Made by a program: the position numbers and the translations under genes. Positions 26,838 to 35,749 of a stretch of 64,000 nucleotides of DNA are shown here, in pieces. The stretch is taken from NCBI GenBank assembly GCA_963928055.1, contig CAWVDN010000001.1, positions 992,001 through 1,056,000 on the forward strand, read 5' to 3'. Position 1 is the first letter of the stretch; the number at the start of each line of letters is the position of its first letter. A model generated the notes under the pieces. It searched no databases. It was not told where the DNA came from and saw only the letters and a program-made list of their open reading frames with translations. Source of the DNA: Scatomonas sp963928055. GTDB taxonomy: Bacteria > Bacillota > Clostridia > Lachnospirales > Lachnospiraceae.

Positions 26838-26847
26838 TTTTATCACC

Positions 26848-27393
26848 TCATCTTTCCATGGCGGCGGCCTGCCGCTGCCGGGGAATGGAAAACCCGTAGA
26901 CTTTGGCGATGTCGTCGCCCAGCCTGCGGGTCACTCTCGTAATATCGGCGCGGGTTGCAATGCCGCGATATAGTTTTTCTTTCAGCAGTTCAATTTGAGA
27001 AGGGCTGGCGCTGTCCTTGTAAACGCGGTAAAGATAAAAGTTCGTGCCATCATGGTGGATGGCGTCGCACCGCAGATCACCCAGCCGGTCCACATACCAG
27101 GTGGAATAATCCGTATCGGAATACAGGCAGTCCCGGATATTGCCGCTGGGGATTTCCTTATATCCCATGCGCCGACCATTCCACAGACCCAGGTCGCCTA
27201 CGACTAAAATCGGTTGGGAGAGCTGCACATTGAGGTTGGCGCGTTCATCATCCAGGTAATCCCCATTGATCTCATACATCAGGGAAATGCGCTCATCTTC
27301 GGATAAATCCGGGTAGTCCGCCTCCAGGTCATCCCTCCAATCCTCATAGTCAAGACCATAATTGCTCCAGATAACGTGTCTTTCCTCCTTCAT
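26848..27393 (-). CDS. Hypothetical ICE protein
   Basis: 181 residues, acidic N-terminus (YEDWRDDLEADYPDLSEDER) followed by a beta-rich core (ILVVGDLGLWNGRRMGYKEI). The core has the look of a small LPD-type or YodL-like domain often encoded beside giant ICE helicases, but I cannot name it. The start overlaps the upstream stop (ATGA). Function unknown. Confidence 0.68.
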   Translation of the reverse strand: MKEERHVIWSNYGLDYEDWRDDLEADYPDLSEDERISLMYEINGDYLDDERANLNVQLSQPILVVGDLGLWNGRRMGYKEIPSGNIRDCLYSDTDYSTWYVDRLGDLRCDAIHHDGTNFYLYRVYKDSASPSQIELLKEKLYRGIATRADITRVTRRLGDDIAKVYGFSIPRQRQAAAMER

Positions 27394-28349
27394 CGGGCTT
27401 CACCCCGGTCTTTCTGCCTGGGCTTGATGGGCTGCCCCTGCTCGTCATAGTTTTTGGGATCAGCGGCAGGAGTCTGCCAGCCAAACATGGAGCCTGCCAG
27501 CATAGCGGCCTCCTGCGCTTTGGTGACGCCGTTTTTCACATTGCGGTCGTCTGCAAACTCTCGATTCTGTTGAGCGTCAGGAGTTGAAAAATCATAGCAT
27601 GGGCTGTATCCTTTTTCGCCTCTGGTCAGAAGAATCAGCTCCCCGGATGAAGGAAGCGTACTAAAACACTGCACCGGCAGAGAAGAACGCAGCGGGATCA
27701 CGCTCCCATTAGATTGCTCCAAACGCTCTGCAAATTCACAGATATGGTAAAGGGCGCTGGAATACCCGCCGCTGGTTTCAAAATGATTTTCGTCGATATA
27801 CCGGCAGGTGCGGTCGCGTGTCCCTCCGCCGCCCGTGAAAATGCGGATGTGGTCGCCATCGGGGATACGGAACAGCTCTTTGTAACCGGGTGTGATAAAC
27901 CGGATGCCCTGTTTGGCCTTTTCCATGTGGTGTTCCAGAAATCGGGCAACGTAGGCGTAAAGATAGAAATTGTAATCCCCGTAATTGGGATTGCACCGGA
28001 ACAGATAGGTGTGCTGGGGCGTCCGCACCTTAAAGCCGTACTCGGCGCAGTAGTTTCCCTCAAACTCAGCCTCCGGGTGCTGATAGCAGTGTTTCGTCAT
28101 GCTGTCCCGGCTGAAAAACAGCCCGTCCTTTTCCCGCAGGGTGTTGACCACTTCATCAAGTTCCGTCTTAAATTCATCTGTCTTGTATTCACTCCGGTGG
28201 TCGAACCAGGAAGTGTAAAACTCTTGGCCGCTGCCAAAATCCCCGCGCAGATGGCCGATACAGCCGGTTTGCCCTTCAAGCTGGCTGCTCTGGTTATACA
28301 CATACAAGCGTTCTTCCGGGGTCATGCTGGTGATTTTCAACTCCATCAT
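27390..28349 (-). CDS. Hypothetical ICE protein
   Basis: 319 residues. The first 230 form a globular region with many aromatic residues (YNFYLYAYVARFLEHHM, ETSGGYSSALYHICEFAERL). The last 80 (LILLTRGEKGYSP, then a polar tail ending KPRQKDRGEAR) look like a separate short domain. Two possible ATGs, 28349 and 28346. Overlaps both neighbours by 4 bases, so it is translationally coupled. Not recognised. Confidence 0.68.
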   Translation of the reverse strand: MMELKITSMTPEERLYVYNQSSQLEGQTGCIGHLRGDFGSGQEFYTSWFDHRSEYKTDEFKTELDEVVNTLREKDGLFFSRDSMTKHCYQHPEAEFEGNYCAEYGFKVRTPQHTYLFRCNPNYGDYNFYLYAYVARFLEHHMEKAKQGIRFITPGYKELFRIPDGDHIRIFTGGGGTRDRTCRYIDENHFETSGGYSSALYHICEFAERLEQSNGSVIPLRSSLPVQCFSTLPSSGELILLTRGEKGYSPCYDFSTPDAQQNREFADDRNVKNGVTKAQEAAMLAGSMFGWQTPAADPKNYDEQGQPIKPRQKDRGEAR

Positions 28350-28984
28350 CGTTCACGTCCTTTCTTTTTCGCTTGCCGGTTTTGCTCCGATATGGCCTTT
28401 TCCCGCGCCTGCCAATATTCGGGATGGTGAATTTGCACACTACTATTGATTACATCCTCATACGCGCCGGGGCCAAAGTGCCCATTGGCTGGAGCTTGAT
28501 ACATCTTTTTATCTATCAATTCCCGGAGAGCTACCTGCGCGTCGCAGTCCTCCTCAAAGCAAAGATAGCCGCCTTCGGTAAAACCGCAGTTCCTCGCTTC
28601 TTTTCGGAATATCTTTTCAGCAAGTTCCTGTCTCACCATAATTCCTCCATGCCCTGGGGTAGAAACGGAATAAACGCTGGGGCAGAGCGTTTTGCACTCC
28701 TGTATTTTGCCCCATGGAGAATAGGACGGGGCCTCCGACGCAATGGCATCCTTCTGCTGATCCTCCAGGCACTGCACTTCCTCCTGTGCCCGCGCCACCA
28801 AATCTTTCTGTGCGGAAAACAGGTCGCTGAAATAATGGCCCCAATAATAGTCCTTCCGGTCGGTACATTTCCAGGTGACAAACTGCTGGGGCGCTGTCAA
28901 ATGGACGCCCAGGACAAATTCGCTGTCGCCCACATGACAGGAATCCGTAATGATATATCCGGCATTTTCTCTGTAATCCATCAT
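28346..28984 (-). CDS. Hypothetical ICE protein with DUF7007-like segment
   Basis: 212 residues. The segment SPWGKIQECKTLCPSVYSV followed by STPGHGGIMV fits the WG...STPxHGG pattern I associate with DUF7007, a domain of conjugative-element proteins. N-terminus (DSEFVLGVHLTAPQQFVTW) resembles that of the next upstream protein (DREVVLGENPQDETGMKY), suggesting a shared small domain. The C-terminus is basic. Operon position suggests an accessory role in transfer or defence evasion; function unknown. Confidence 0.68.
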   Translation of the reverse strand: MMDYRENAGYIITDSCHVGDSEFVLGVHLTAPQQFVTWKCTDRKDYYWGHYFSDLFSAQKDLVARAQEEVQCLEDQQKDAIASEAPSYSPWGKIQECKTLCPSVYSVSTPGHGGIMVRQELAEKIFRKEARNCGFTEGGYLCFEEDCDAQVALRELIDKKMYQAPANGHFGPGAYEDVINSSVQIHHPEYWQAREKAISEQNRQAKKKGRER

Positions 28985-29604
28985 CGCTCACGCTCCTTGC
29001 TTGTTTTCTTTTGAGCCTGTTCCTGCTGGATCGCGTTAAGGCCATGCTTGGCCCAGCCGGGCAGATCCTCCGGCTGTATCGTGCCCAACACGTCCATGCG
29101 TTCATAGCGGCTTTCTTTTCCGGTATAGAGGTCAACGCAGTAACAGGCGGACCCCCGGCTGTGTGGAGAAGCCCCAAAGCCGCCCAGACAGAGCTTGAGC
29201 TGGCGGGTGGCCCTCCGGTATTCCCGGCGCAGTACCTCCGGCTTTATCACCACGATTTTCCCGTGCAGATCATCCTCATGGGAAATGGGGATGCAGCCCT
29301 CCGCCGTGATGGGGCGGTCGTCTATGCCCTGTATGCGGGGCTTGTTGAGTTCTATGTGGGTTTTCTGCGCTTGCTCGGCAATCCTCTGGCCGAACAGCTC
29401 CACAATCTCCGGGAAATCATCACTGGCCATCACTTCGCTGTATTCTGCAAACAAAGCGTTCTGCCGGCAAAAGGCGCACATATACTTCATGCCGGTTTCA
29501 TCCTGTGGATTTTCCCCCAGGACAACCTCCCGGTCGCCAATCTGCACCGCCTGGATAATCTCATAATCACCGGCCATGCGCTTTTCTGTGGAATCATCGT
29601 TCAT
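28981..29604 (-). CDS. Hypothetical ICE protein
   Basis: 207 residues. An N-terminal segment (YEIIQAVQIGDREVVLGEN) resembles that of the downstream neighbour. The C-terminal half has CLGGFGASPHSRGSACYCVD, with several cysteines, and ends in a basic tail. No named domain. Coupled to neighbours by 4-base overlaps. Confidence 0.68.
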   Translation of the reverse strand: MNDDSTEKRMAGDYEIIQAVQIGDREVVLGENPQDETGMKYMCAFCRQNALFAEYSEVMASDDFPEIVELFGQRIAEQAQKTHIELNKPRIQGIDDRPITAEGCIPISHEDDLHGKIVVIKPEVLRREYRRATRQLKLCLGGFGASPHSRGSACYCVDLYTGKESRYERMDVLGTIQPEDLPGWAKHGLNAIQQEQAQKKTSKERER

Positions 29605-29843
29605 CCCTCTGCCTCCATATCCTGTTTGATAAATGCTTGGATCTCTTTTACACTGGCAAAATCCCGTTCATCCCCGGTAAGGTAGCGCACCGTGTCCTGC
29701 CATTGAGACAGCGGGTAGCTGTTCTCATCCATCCTGCACAGGTCCAAAAGGGCCGCCCGCCGCAGGATAGGCGAAAGATTTAAGTCGGAGATAAAACAGC
29801 CATGCCGGGCCGCCAGTATGTCCAGCAGGTGCAGTTCACTCAT
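29601..29843 (-). CDS. Hypothetical small ICE protein
   Basis: 80 residues, helical (LLDILAARHGCFISDLNL, WQDTVRYLTGDERDFASVK). No recognised family. Start overlaps the upstream gene by 8 bases and the stop overlaps the next start. Function unknown. Confidence 0.62.
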   Translation of the reverse strand: MSELHLLDILAARHGCFISDLNLSPILRRAALLDLCRMDENSYPLSQWQDTVRYLTGDERDFASVKEIQAFIKQDMEAEG

Positions 29844-30078
29844 GGCAACACCTGCTTTCTTCAGCTTCTTTCAGCAATTCCTCCACCAGCCTGCCGCTGC
29901 GGACTTTATTCCGGTCTGCCAGCACCTTGTTCTGGACGCACAGCACCGCCCGGATGTTGGGGACGGTAATGCCGGGGATTTCCACCATCTCCTCCGGAGT
30001 GATGGTGAGAAGCTGCACCGGGGAGTAGCCAGCCTGGGCAAAGATACGGAACAGCCGCTGTTCAAATCGTTCTCTCAT
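29836..30078 (-). CDS. Hypothetical small protein with HhH-like motif
   Basis: 80 residues from ATG 30078, which follows AAAGGAG; a longer frame to 30126 runs through a terminator and is unlikely. The stretch LTITPEEMVEIPGITVPNIRAVL resembles a helix-hairpin-helix DNA-binding motif, with the IPG turn. It is the first gene after the terminator at 30111-30136, so it may open a new transcription unit of accessory genes. Confidence 0.62.
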   Translation of the reverse strand: MRERFEQRLFRIFAQAGYSPVQLLTITPEEMVEIPGITVPNIRAVLCVQNKVLADRNKVRSGRLVEELLKEAEESRCCHE

Positions 30079-30110
30079 CTGCAAAGCTCCTTTCTTTTTT
30101 GGTATGTAAA

Positions 30111-30136
30111 AGGGGCGGCCCCGCATGGCCGCCCCT
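30111..30136 (-). terminator. Rho-independent terminator after the adhesin unit
   Basis: Perfect 10-bp stem AGGGGCGGCC/GGCCGCCCCT, 6-base loop, then TTTTAC on the minus strand, 7 bases past the small membrane protein gene. The CTTTTACATA tail recurs at 15.7 and 15.95 kb. Confidence 0.75.
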
Positions 30137-30142
30137 GGCTGG

Positions 30143-30232
30143 TTACTTCTTCCGGCTTCTGACTTTCAGGAAAATCAGGCCGCCGATGATGAATACCACC
30201 AGCGCAATGGCAATAATCGCTTTCAGTTCCAT
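30143..30232 (-). CDS. Tiny single-helix membrane protein
   Basis: 29 residues, mostly one hydrophobic helix (AIIAIALVVFIIGGLIFL) followed by a basic KVRSRKK tail, which would face the cytoplasm. GGAGG lies 9 bases before the ATG and a terminator follows closely. It sits 35 bases after the surface adhesin stop, so it may be made with it. Function unknown. Confidence 0.55.
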   Translation of the reverse strand: MELKAIIAIALVVFIIGGLIFLKVRSRKK

Positions 30233-30267
30233 AAAATCATTCCTCCTTACACAGATTCAAACCGCCG

Positions 30268-33200
30268 TTATTTTGCGGTATGGTTGTCCTTTTTGCGCTT
30301 GCCCACATAGGCCGCAACGCCCAGGGCGGCAGCGCCCATAGCGGATACGCCCATCAGGGCCGCCCACAGCCACGGCTTGCTGTCGTCACCAGTTTTCGGG
30401 GTGTCGCGCAGCTCATTGTGCATTTGCGCCACAGTGGTCTTATCCGCAAAAATCGTCACCGTCTTATCCGCAGGCAGCACATAGTTGGCGCTGGCCCCAT
30501 CCGACACCTCGGACACGGTATAATCGCCCACGCGCAGGCCCTCAATGAAGATTTCACCGTTTTTATCGGTTTTGAAGGTCTGGTCGTAGCCGTTGGCTCC
30601 GGTCACGCGGAAAGAGAAGCCCTCCGCATTTCCATCGCTGGATGTCTTTTCAATCCGCAGGGAACCTGTCTGGGCCATGTTGGTGAAGCCAATCCCGGCC
30701 TCGTTCTCTACCTCGTAAATCTTGCCGTGTTCGGTGATCTCCACATAGTAGGCATTCTCATCCAGCAGGAAGCCCTCCGGCGCTTTGGTTTCCTTTACAA
30801 ACACGCCGCCGTAGAGGATGTGGGACATCTCATAAATGCCGGTGCTGGTTTCCTCCAGCTTGCCCAGCAGCTCATCGCCCTCGTCCAGCTCTTTGTTGCC
30901 GTTGGTGTCGCGGTACACCTCGAACTCAGCCCCGGTGAGCTTGTTGTCGGGATAATCCTTATCCACCTTCGTCAAACGCAGGTCGCCGTAAATGCGCTCA
31001 TTGGCAAGGGAGATTTCCACGACCTGCCCATCTTCCTCCACAGTAACGGGGATCACTTCATCGGAGAGGATGAACCCTTCCGGGCTTTCCAGCTCTTTCA
31101 GCACCCAATTCCCGTAAGGCACACCCGCGAAAGAGAAGCTGCCATCCTCCGCTGAGGTGGCGGTGGCAAGGGCATTTTCTGCGGTAAACTCGGTTTCGTC
31201 GGACTTAAACAGGCCGATGACAGCCCCGCCCAGGCCCGTGCCGTTTTCGTCGGTTTTGAGGCCCTTGATTTCGCCGCGGATCAGCTCGTTGGTGACAGCC
31301 TCGCCATCGTTGGCGGAAATCTCTACCATGGCAACAGAAGGCTCGCCGTACTCAAAGGTGAACGGGAAGGTTTCGCCATTCAGCAGGTAATGGCTGTCAG
31401 TGGAAAGCTCCTTCAGGTAGAAGCTGCCGAAAGGCAGGTCGGTGCTGCAAACGGCCTGGCCGTTCTCATTCACAGAAACGATTTCCAGAAGCCCGTCCGC
31501 CGGGATCACGGAACCGTCTGCTGCGGTGATGTCCTCCTGGGCATAGAGGCCAAAAGTTACGGCGGAGATTTCGCCATTCATGCCAATGCCAAAGGTTTCA
31601 TCCTGCTCCAGCACCTTGTCAAGCGTCACAAGAGCTTTCTGGCGCTGGTTGTAGAAGCTGGCAGAGGTTTCGGTGACTTCCACCTCCTGGCCTGCGTACA
31701 CCAGCTCCACGTTGGTGACGTTCTCGCCGGTATCCACCATGCCGTGAGGGAACTGGATTTCCTTCACCTGGAACTTGCCCAGGTAGAGGGGCTGGCTCTG
31801 GGCTGTCCCGTCCTCGCCGGTGGTGATGGTGTCCACTACCTCGCCCGCAGAGTAGCGCAGGGTGCCGTCCAGGGTGTAGACGTCCTCCAGGGCGGTGATT
31901 TCAAACACCGCACCGGGCAGGCCCTGCACCTCATACACCGGCTGGTAAACGCCCTCGTTTTCTGTCACAGAGGAAAATACCTCGCCGGTCTTGCTGACTT
32001 TGATGATTCCTTTCTGGGCCATGTTGGGCTTGGTGACTTCGATCACCGTCACGCCGCCTTCCTCGCTGGAATTGTCCTCGGTCACATCAAAGTAAACCGG
32101 GGTGCTGTCCAGCACATAGCCGTAGGGGGCCTGTACTTCAACCAGAGAGTACCCGGAGCCGTACTCCAGCTTTTCCGGGGTGACAAGGTAGCCCTCGGAA
32201 TTGGTGTAGAACGTATCAATGGTGGTCGGCGTCGGGTAAGTGAACGTCATTTCCACCTTGCTGCCATCGGGACGGTAAATCTGGAACCCGGCCCCCGCAT
32301 AGGGGATGGTGACGCCGGTTTCCGCGTCCACCTTGACCACCTTGATGAAGCTCTCAAAGTTGGCGTTGTTGATGAGATAACGGTAGGTCTGGCCGTCCTG
32401 GGCGATATACACTTCAAAATCGTCCATCAGTTCGCGGCCTTCCCAGCCCTTGGTCTGACGGACGATATAGGTGCCGTAGGGCAGCTTCTTCGACTGTGCA
32501 AAGCCGTTCTCATCGCAGACGAGGACATCGCGCTCAGATTCCTTGGCATTTTCATAGCTGCCGGCTGATTTCAAAAACACCTGGAATTCCGCGCCGGATT
32601 CCGGGGTTTCGATCTGGGTTTCCCCGTCGTCGGTATGCTTGATGATGGCAATGTCGCCCTTGATGACCTGTTCCGTCACATCGTTGGCGGTGTCGTTCAG
32701 CTCAATCTCATACAGCTCCGGTTCCGCGCCTACCTCGTGAATGGTGGAATCCAGCAGGTAGCCCTCGCTGGGGCTGATTTCACGGATTGTCCAGTCCGAA
32801 TCGCAGACGTAATATCCGGTAGTGAACTGGCCGTTCTCATCCGTGGTGAAGCTGTCGATAAGGGTGTCTCCCTTATACAGCCCATACACAGCGCCGGCCA
32901 GGGAACCGTCGCCCTGGGGCGCGCCCGTTTCCACATCGCTCTTAGTGACAGTGACGCGGAATTTCTTCAGCACGTTGTTCACGCTCTTGTGGGTAACTTC
33001 ATTCCACTCGATGGTAGCTGTCTGGGAATCCGGCACCACATAACGGATGGGAGTATCCACCTCCTCCAGTACATAGCCCGTGCCAATGAGCACGTTTTCA
33101 AAGCGTGCCACACCGCTGGAGTCCGTCACAGCATATTCATCCACCGGCTGCCCGGAGAGGGATGTGCCATACAGATGGAAGGTCATGCCCTCCACCAGTC

Positions 33201-34497
33201 CGTCCTCGCTGGTTTTCGTCACTTCCAGGCTGCCGCGCTTGAGGACATTGTTGAAATTCACGGTAGCAGTCTGGCCGCTGACGATGGTCACGCGCTGGGT
33301 TTCCTGGGGTTCGTACTTATCAATCGACTGCTCGGTTACGGTATAAACGCCGGGATTGAGGTCGGTGATGTCGATCTCGCCCGCCTCATTGGTGGTTTTG
33401 GTGGCGCTGTACCCCTCGCCGGTGATAGTGAAGTTGATCCCGGCTACCTGTCCGTCCTCGGAAGTCTTAATCAGCTTCATATTGCCGGTTTTCACTTCCA
33501 GGTTCAGATAGCCCACCATAGAATCGGACACGGTTTCCCCATAGGTGGCAAAGTCCTGCTTGCCGCCGCCGGTAATGCCATCCGTCCATACCACTACGCC
33601 GCTGCGCTGGGCAGAGATTTTTTCTGCTTTCACCGTTACAGAACCTTTGATGGCCTGGGCGGAAGTGATGGTGAGCTGATTGCCGTCCACGGAGAAATTC
33701 AGCCCGGTGGTGCTGCTGGAGAAGGTGTAGTCACTCAGCACACCGTTGGTATCCGTGAGAGTGAGGGAATACTGCTGGCCGTCCCATTTCAGCTCATAGG
33801 CCCCGGCGTCGGCGGTGCTGCTGAAAAAGCTGGGGAGCATAGTGTGGCGCTTGACCGCGCTCTCAATGGCGGAATACTGGCTGAAAATCTCGCTGTACAG
33901 CGGATGGTCGGCGCTGATATATTCCGTCACGTTGTTTTTGCCCTGGGCATTGGCGTCCACATGGTTAAACTGGCTGTCGCGCTCACCCACGACAGTTTCC
34001 CAAACAAGAAGCTGGGTAGCGATATATCCTGCGATCTTGCTGGCGTCCTCCGGGTCCCCGCTCATCCATGAAGTGCTGGCGTTGCCCTGCCAGCCATAGG
34101 TCATAATCCGCCCGATATATTCCTTGATGGTATCCGGCGGGATGGTGGGGTTTAAGTTGGACGGGTAGTTATCCCAGAAATCTTCGCCTCGGCCCGTGTA
34201 CTGGTCGCCGGTATTCACACCGACGCCCGGCTCAATACAGTAGATGGCCCTGCCATTGAATGCGTCCTGGGTGTGGACGGAAAAGCTGTCGTTCTCTCCG
34301 GTGGACCAGCCGCCCATGAAATTCAGGGCGGGATGGCCCCAGCCGGCCTTGTTGGGGTCGCTGGCACGGGGCAGGTCGATCATATACGTCGTCATGGTTT
34401 CGCCTGCGGCAAAAGCCGTGGTTCCTGTCCCTACGAACACGCCCAGGCACATGAGCAGGGCCATGAACAGGGACAGAGGCTTTCTCAATGCTTTCAT
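30268..34497 (-). CDS. Thioester-domain, CnaB-repeat surface adhesin
   Basis: 1,409 residues from ATG 34497 (AAGGAGG upstream). Signal peptide to about residue 33 (GTTAFAAG). A thioester domain follows, with the reactive Cys in YCIEPGV and the partner Gln in YIATQLLVWE, able to bond covalently to host surfaces. Then about ten CnaB/SpaA-type repeats, many starting with patterns like GSLEVTKTSEDG and likely locked by Lys-Asn isopeptide bonds. The C-terminus has a TPKTGDD sortase signal, membrane helix and KRKKDNHTAK tail. It would be anchored to the cell wall, perhaps aiding donor-recipient contact or host binding. No sortase gene is in view. Confidence 0.93.
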   Translation of the reverse strand: MKALRKPLSLFMALLMCLGVFVGTGTTAFAAGETMTTYMIDLPRASDPNKAGWGHPALNFMGGWSTGENDSFSVHTQDAFNGRAIYCIEPGVGVNTGDQYTGRGEDFWDNYPSNLNPTIPPDTIKEYIGRIMTYGWQGNASTSWMSGDPEDASKIAGYIATQLLVWETVVGERDSQFNHVDANAQGKNNVTEYISADHPLYSEIFSQYSAIESAVKRHTMLPSFFSSTADAGAYELKWDGQQYSLTLTDTNGVLSDYTFSSSTTGLNFSVDGNQLTITSAQAIKGSVTVKAEKISAQRSGVVVWTDGITGGGKQDFATYGETVSDSMVGYLNLEVKTGNMKLIKTSEDGQVAGINFTITGEGYSATKTTNEAGEIDITDLNPGVYTVTEQSIDKYEPQETQRVTIVSGQTATVNFNNVLKRGSLEVTKTSEDGLVEGMTFHLYGTSLSGQPVDEYAVTDSSGVARFENVLIGTGYVLEEVDTPIRYVVPDSQTATIEWNEVTHKSVNNVLKKFRVTVTKSDVETGAPQGDGSLAGAVYGLYKGDTLIDSFTTDENGQFTTGYYVCDSDWTIREISPSEGYLLDSTIHEVGAEPELYEIELNDTANDVTEQVIKGDIAIIKHTDDGETQIETPESGAEFQVFLKSAGSYENAKESERDVLVCDENGFAQSKKLPYGTYIVRQTKGWEGRELMDDFEVYIAQDGQTYRYLINNANFESFIKVVKVDAETGVTIPYAGAGFQIYRPDGSKVEMTFTYPTPTTIDTFYTNSEGYLVTPEKLEYGSGYSLVEVQAPYGYVLDSTPVYFDVTEDNSSEEGGVTVIEVTKPNMAQKGIIKVSKTGEVFSSVTENEGVYQPVYEVQGLPGAVFEITALEDVYTLDGTLRYSAGEVVDTITTGEDGTAQSQPLYLGKFQVKEIQFPHGMVDTGENVTNVELVYAGQEVEVTETSASFYNQRQKALVTLDKVLEQDETFGIGMNGEISAVTFGLYAQEDITAADGSVIPADGLLEIVSVNENGQAVCSTDLPFGSFYLKELSTDSHYLLNGETFPFTFEYGEPSVAMVEISANDGEAVTNELIRGEIKGLKTDENGTGLGGAVIGLFKSDETEFTAENALATATSAEDGSFSFAGVPYGNWVLKELESPEGFILSDEVIPVTVEEDGQVVEISLANERIYGDLRLTKVDKDYPDNKLTGAEFEVYRDTNGNKELDEGDELLGKLEETSTGIYEMSHILYGGVFVKETKAPEGFLLDENAYYVEITEHGKIYEVENEAGIGFTNMAQTGSLRIEKTSSDGNAEGFSFRVTGANGYDQTFKTDKNGEIFIEGLRVGDYTVSEVSDGASANYVLPADKTVTIFADKTTVAQMHNELRDTPKTGDDSKPWLWAALMGVSAMGAAALGVAAYVGKRKKDNHTAK

Positions 34498-34517
34498 CGT
34501 GTTACCTCCTTGAAATG

Positions 34518-34557
34518 GCCGCAAGCAGCACATCGCTCTGGATGTGCTGCTTGCGGC
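34518..34557 (-). promoter_or_regulatory. Stable stem-loop in the adhesin 5' leader
   Basis: Perfect 17-bp stem (34518-34534 with 34541-34557) and 6-base loop, ending about 10 bases before the adhesin ribosome site. No T-run follows, so it is not a normal terminator; it may stabilise the message or control its translation. Confidence 0.6.
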
Positions 34558-34774
34558 TGGATTCTGTTTACGTTCTAAAAAAGAGAGGCGCGCCAATCGT
34601 TCTCCGCCTTATCCGTTCTATCCATAACCCTGTGGATTCCTGAAAGAATCAGCCTCCCCAAATATCTTCTTTTTTAGGCTGTTTAGGTTGTACGAGGGGG
34701 TGAGGTGTGGAGAGGGGGAACAGCGAAAACGCCGGTTCCCTGTAAATGGGCGCACTGCTCCCTTGGCAGTAAGG
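34558..34774. other. Intergenic region between parB and adhesin
   Basis: About 217 bp with no coding frame. A purine-rich tract and a weak hairpin (GGGAAC/GTTCCC near 34717-34741) are visible. It should contain the adhesin promoter, but no consensus -35/-10 pair stands out. Confidence 0.4.
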
Positions 34775-35749
34775 TTATCTCTCTAAACTGCGTTGGCGCT
34801 TGCGGTAGAGTTCCAGCGCCTTAACAATGGTGTCCTCGATCTTCTGCGCGGGCGTCCCCGCTGGGAAAAACTTGGCGATTCTATTTTTGGGTATTTTGAA
34901 TTGCTCCACCTGGTTGGGCTTTTCCTCCTTCATAATGGAAACAAGGGCGTCTTTGGCCAGCCGTTCATCGCCGGTCTTGGCTTCGGACATCTGGCGCATT
35001 TTGATGGCCTGGGCGTGGGATGGGGTGCAGTCCATCTCGTCCATGATAGCGAACAAGTCAGCCTGTTCTTCTTTTCGCAGGTAAGACAGCTCCACCGCTG
35101 GGCGCATGGCAATCTGAAGCATTTCCTGGTCTTTAAGCACCGAGTTATCTACCAGCTCCAGAATTTCCGGGATAAGGTGGGTAAGGCGGATATACCGTTG
35201 AATCTGTGTTTTGCTGTCCGGGCTTTCTGCGGCTAATTCCTGGTTGGAACGTGTCCCGATTAAATTCGGCCCCACTGGGGCCGAATTATCTTTCCTTGGT
35301 CGGCCAGCCTGCCTTTTCATAGCGTCCAGCTTCATCTTGTAGGCAAACGCCTTCTCCGAGGGCAAAATCTGCTCACGCTGCAAGTTGGAGTCCACCATGA
35401 TGATCGTTGCTTCATCGTCGGTGAGGTTTCGCACAATACAGGGGATTTCCGCAAGCCCCGCCAAATCCGCAGCCTTTTTCCTGCGGTGTCCGGCGACCAT
35501 CTCATAGCCGCCCTCCGGCTTGGGGCGCACCAGGGCGGGGACCAAAACGCCGTACTGCTTCACACTTTCCGTCATTTCCTGCATGGCTGTGTCCATGCGA
35601 ACCTTAAAGGGGTGATTCGGGAAGTCGCTGATTTCCGAGGGCGAAAGATTGACAACTTTTTCAAGCCGTGCCTCGGCCCGTTCTTCCTCCGTGGAAAACA
35701 GGTCATCGACTGAGGGAAGATTGAAGTTTAGCCCGCTGCTTTTCGCCAT
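34775..35749 (-). CDS. parB: ParB/Spo0J-family partition protein
   Basis: 324 residues. N-terminal ParB nuclease-like domain with the CTP-binding GHRRKKAADLA box (about residues 88-98) and DSNLQREQILPSEKA, followed by a central helix-turn-helix region and a basic C-terminus. ParB binds parS-like sites and stimulates ParA. In ICEs the pair probably helps keep the circular form during cell division. Start 35749 lies inside the 3' end of parA (47-bp overlap), a tight coupling. Confidence 0.93.
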   Translation of the reverse strand: MAKSSGLNFNLPSVDDLFSTEEERAEARLEKVVNLSPSEISDFPNHPFKVRMDTAMQEMTESVKQYGVLVPALVRPKPEGGYEMVAGHRRKKAADLAGLAEIPCIVRNLTDDEATIIMVDSNLQREQILPSEKAFAYKMKLDAMKRQAGRPRKDNSAPVGPNLIGTRSNQELAAESPDSKTQIQRYIRLTHLIPEILELVDNSVLKDQEMLQIAMRPAVELSYLRKEEQADLFAIMDEMDCTPSHAQAIKMRQMSEAKTGDERLAKDALVSIMKEEKPNQVEQFKIPKNRIAKFFPAGTPAQKIEDTIVKALELYRKRQRSLER

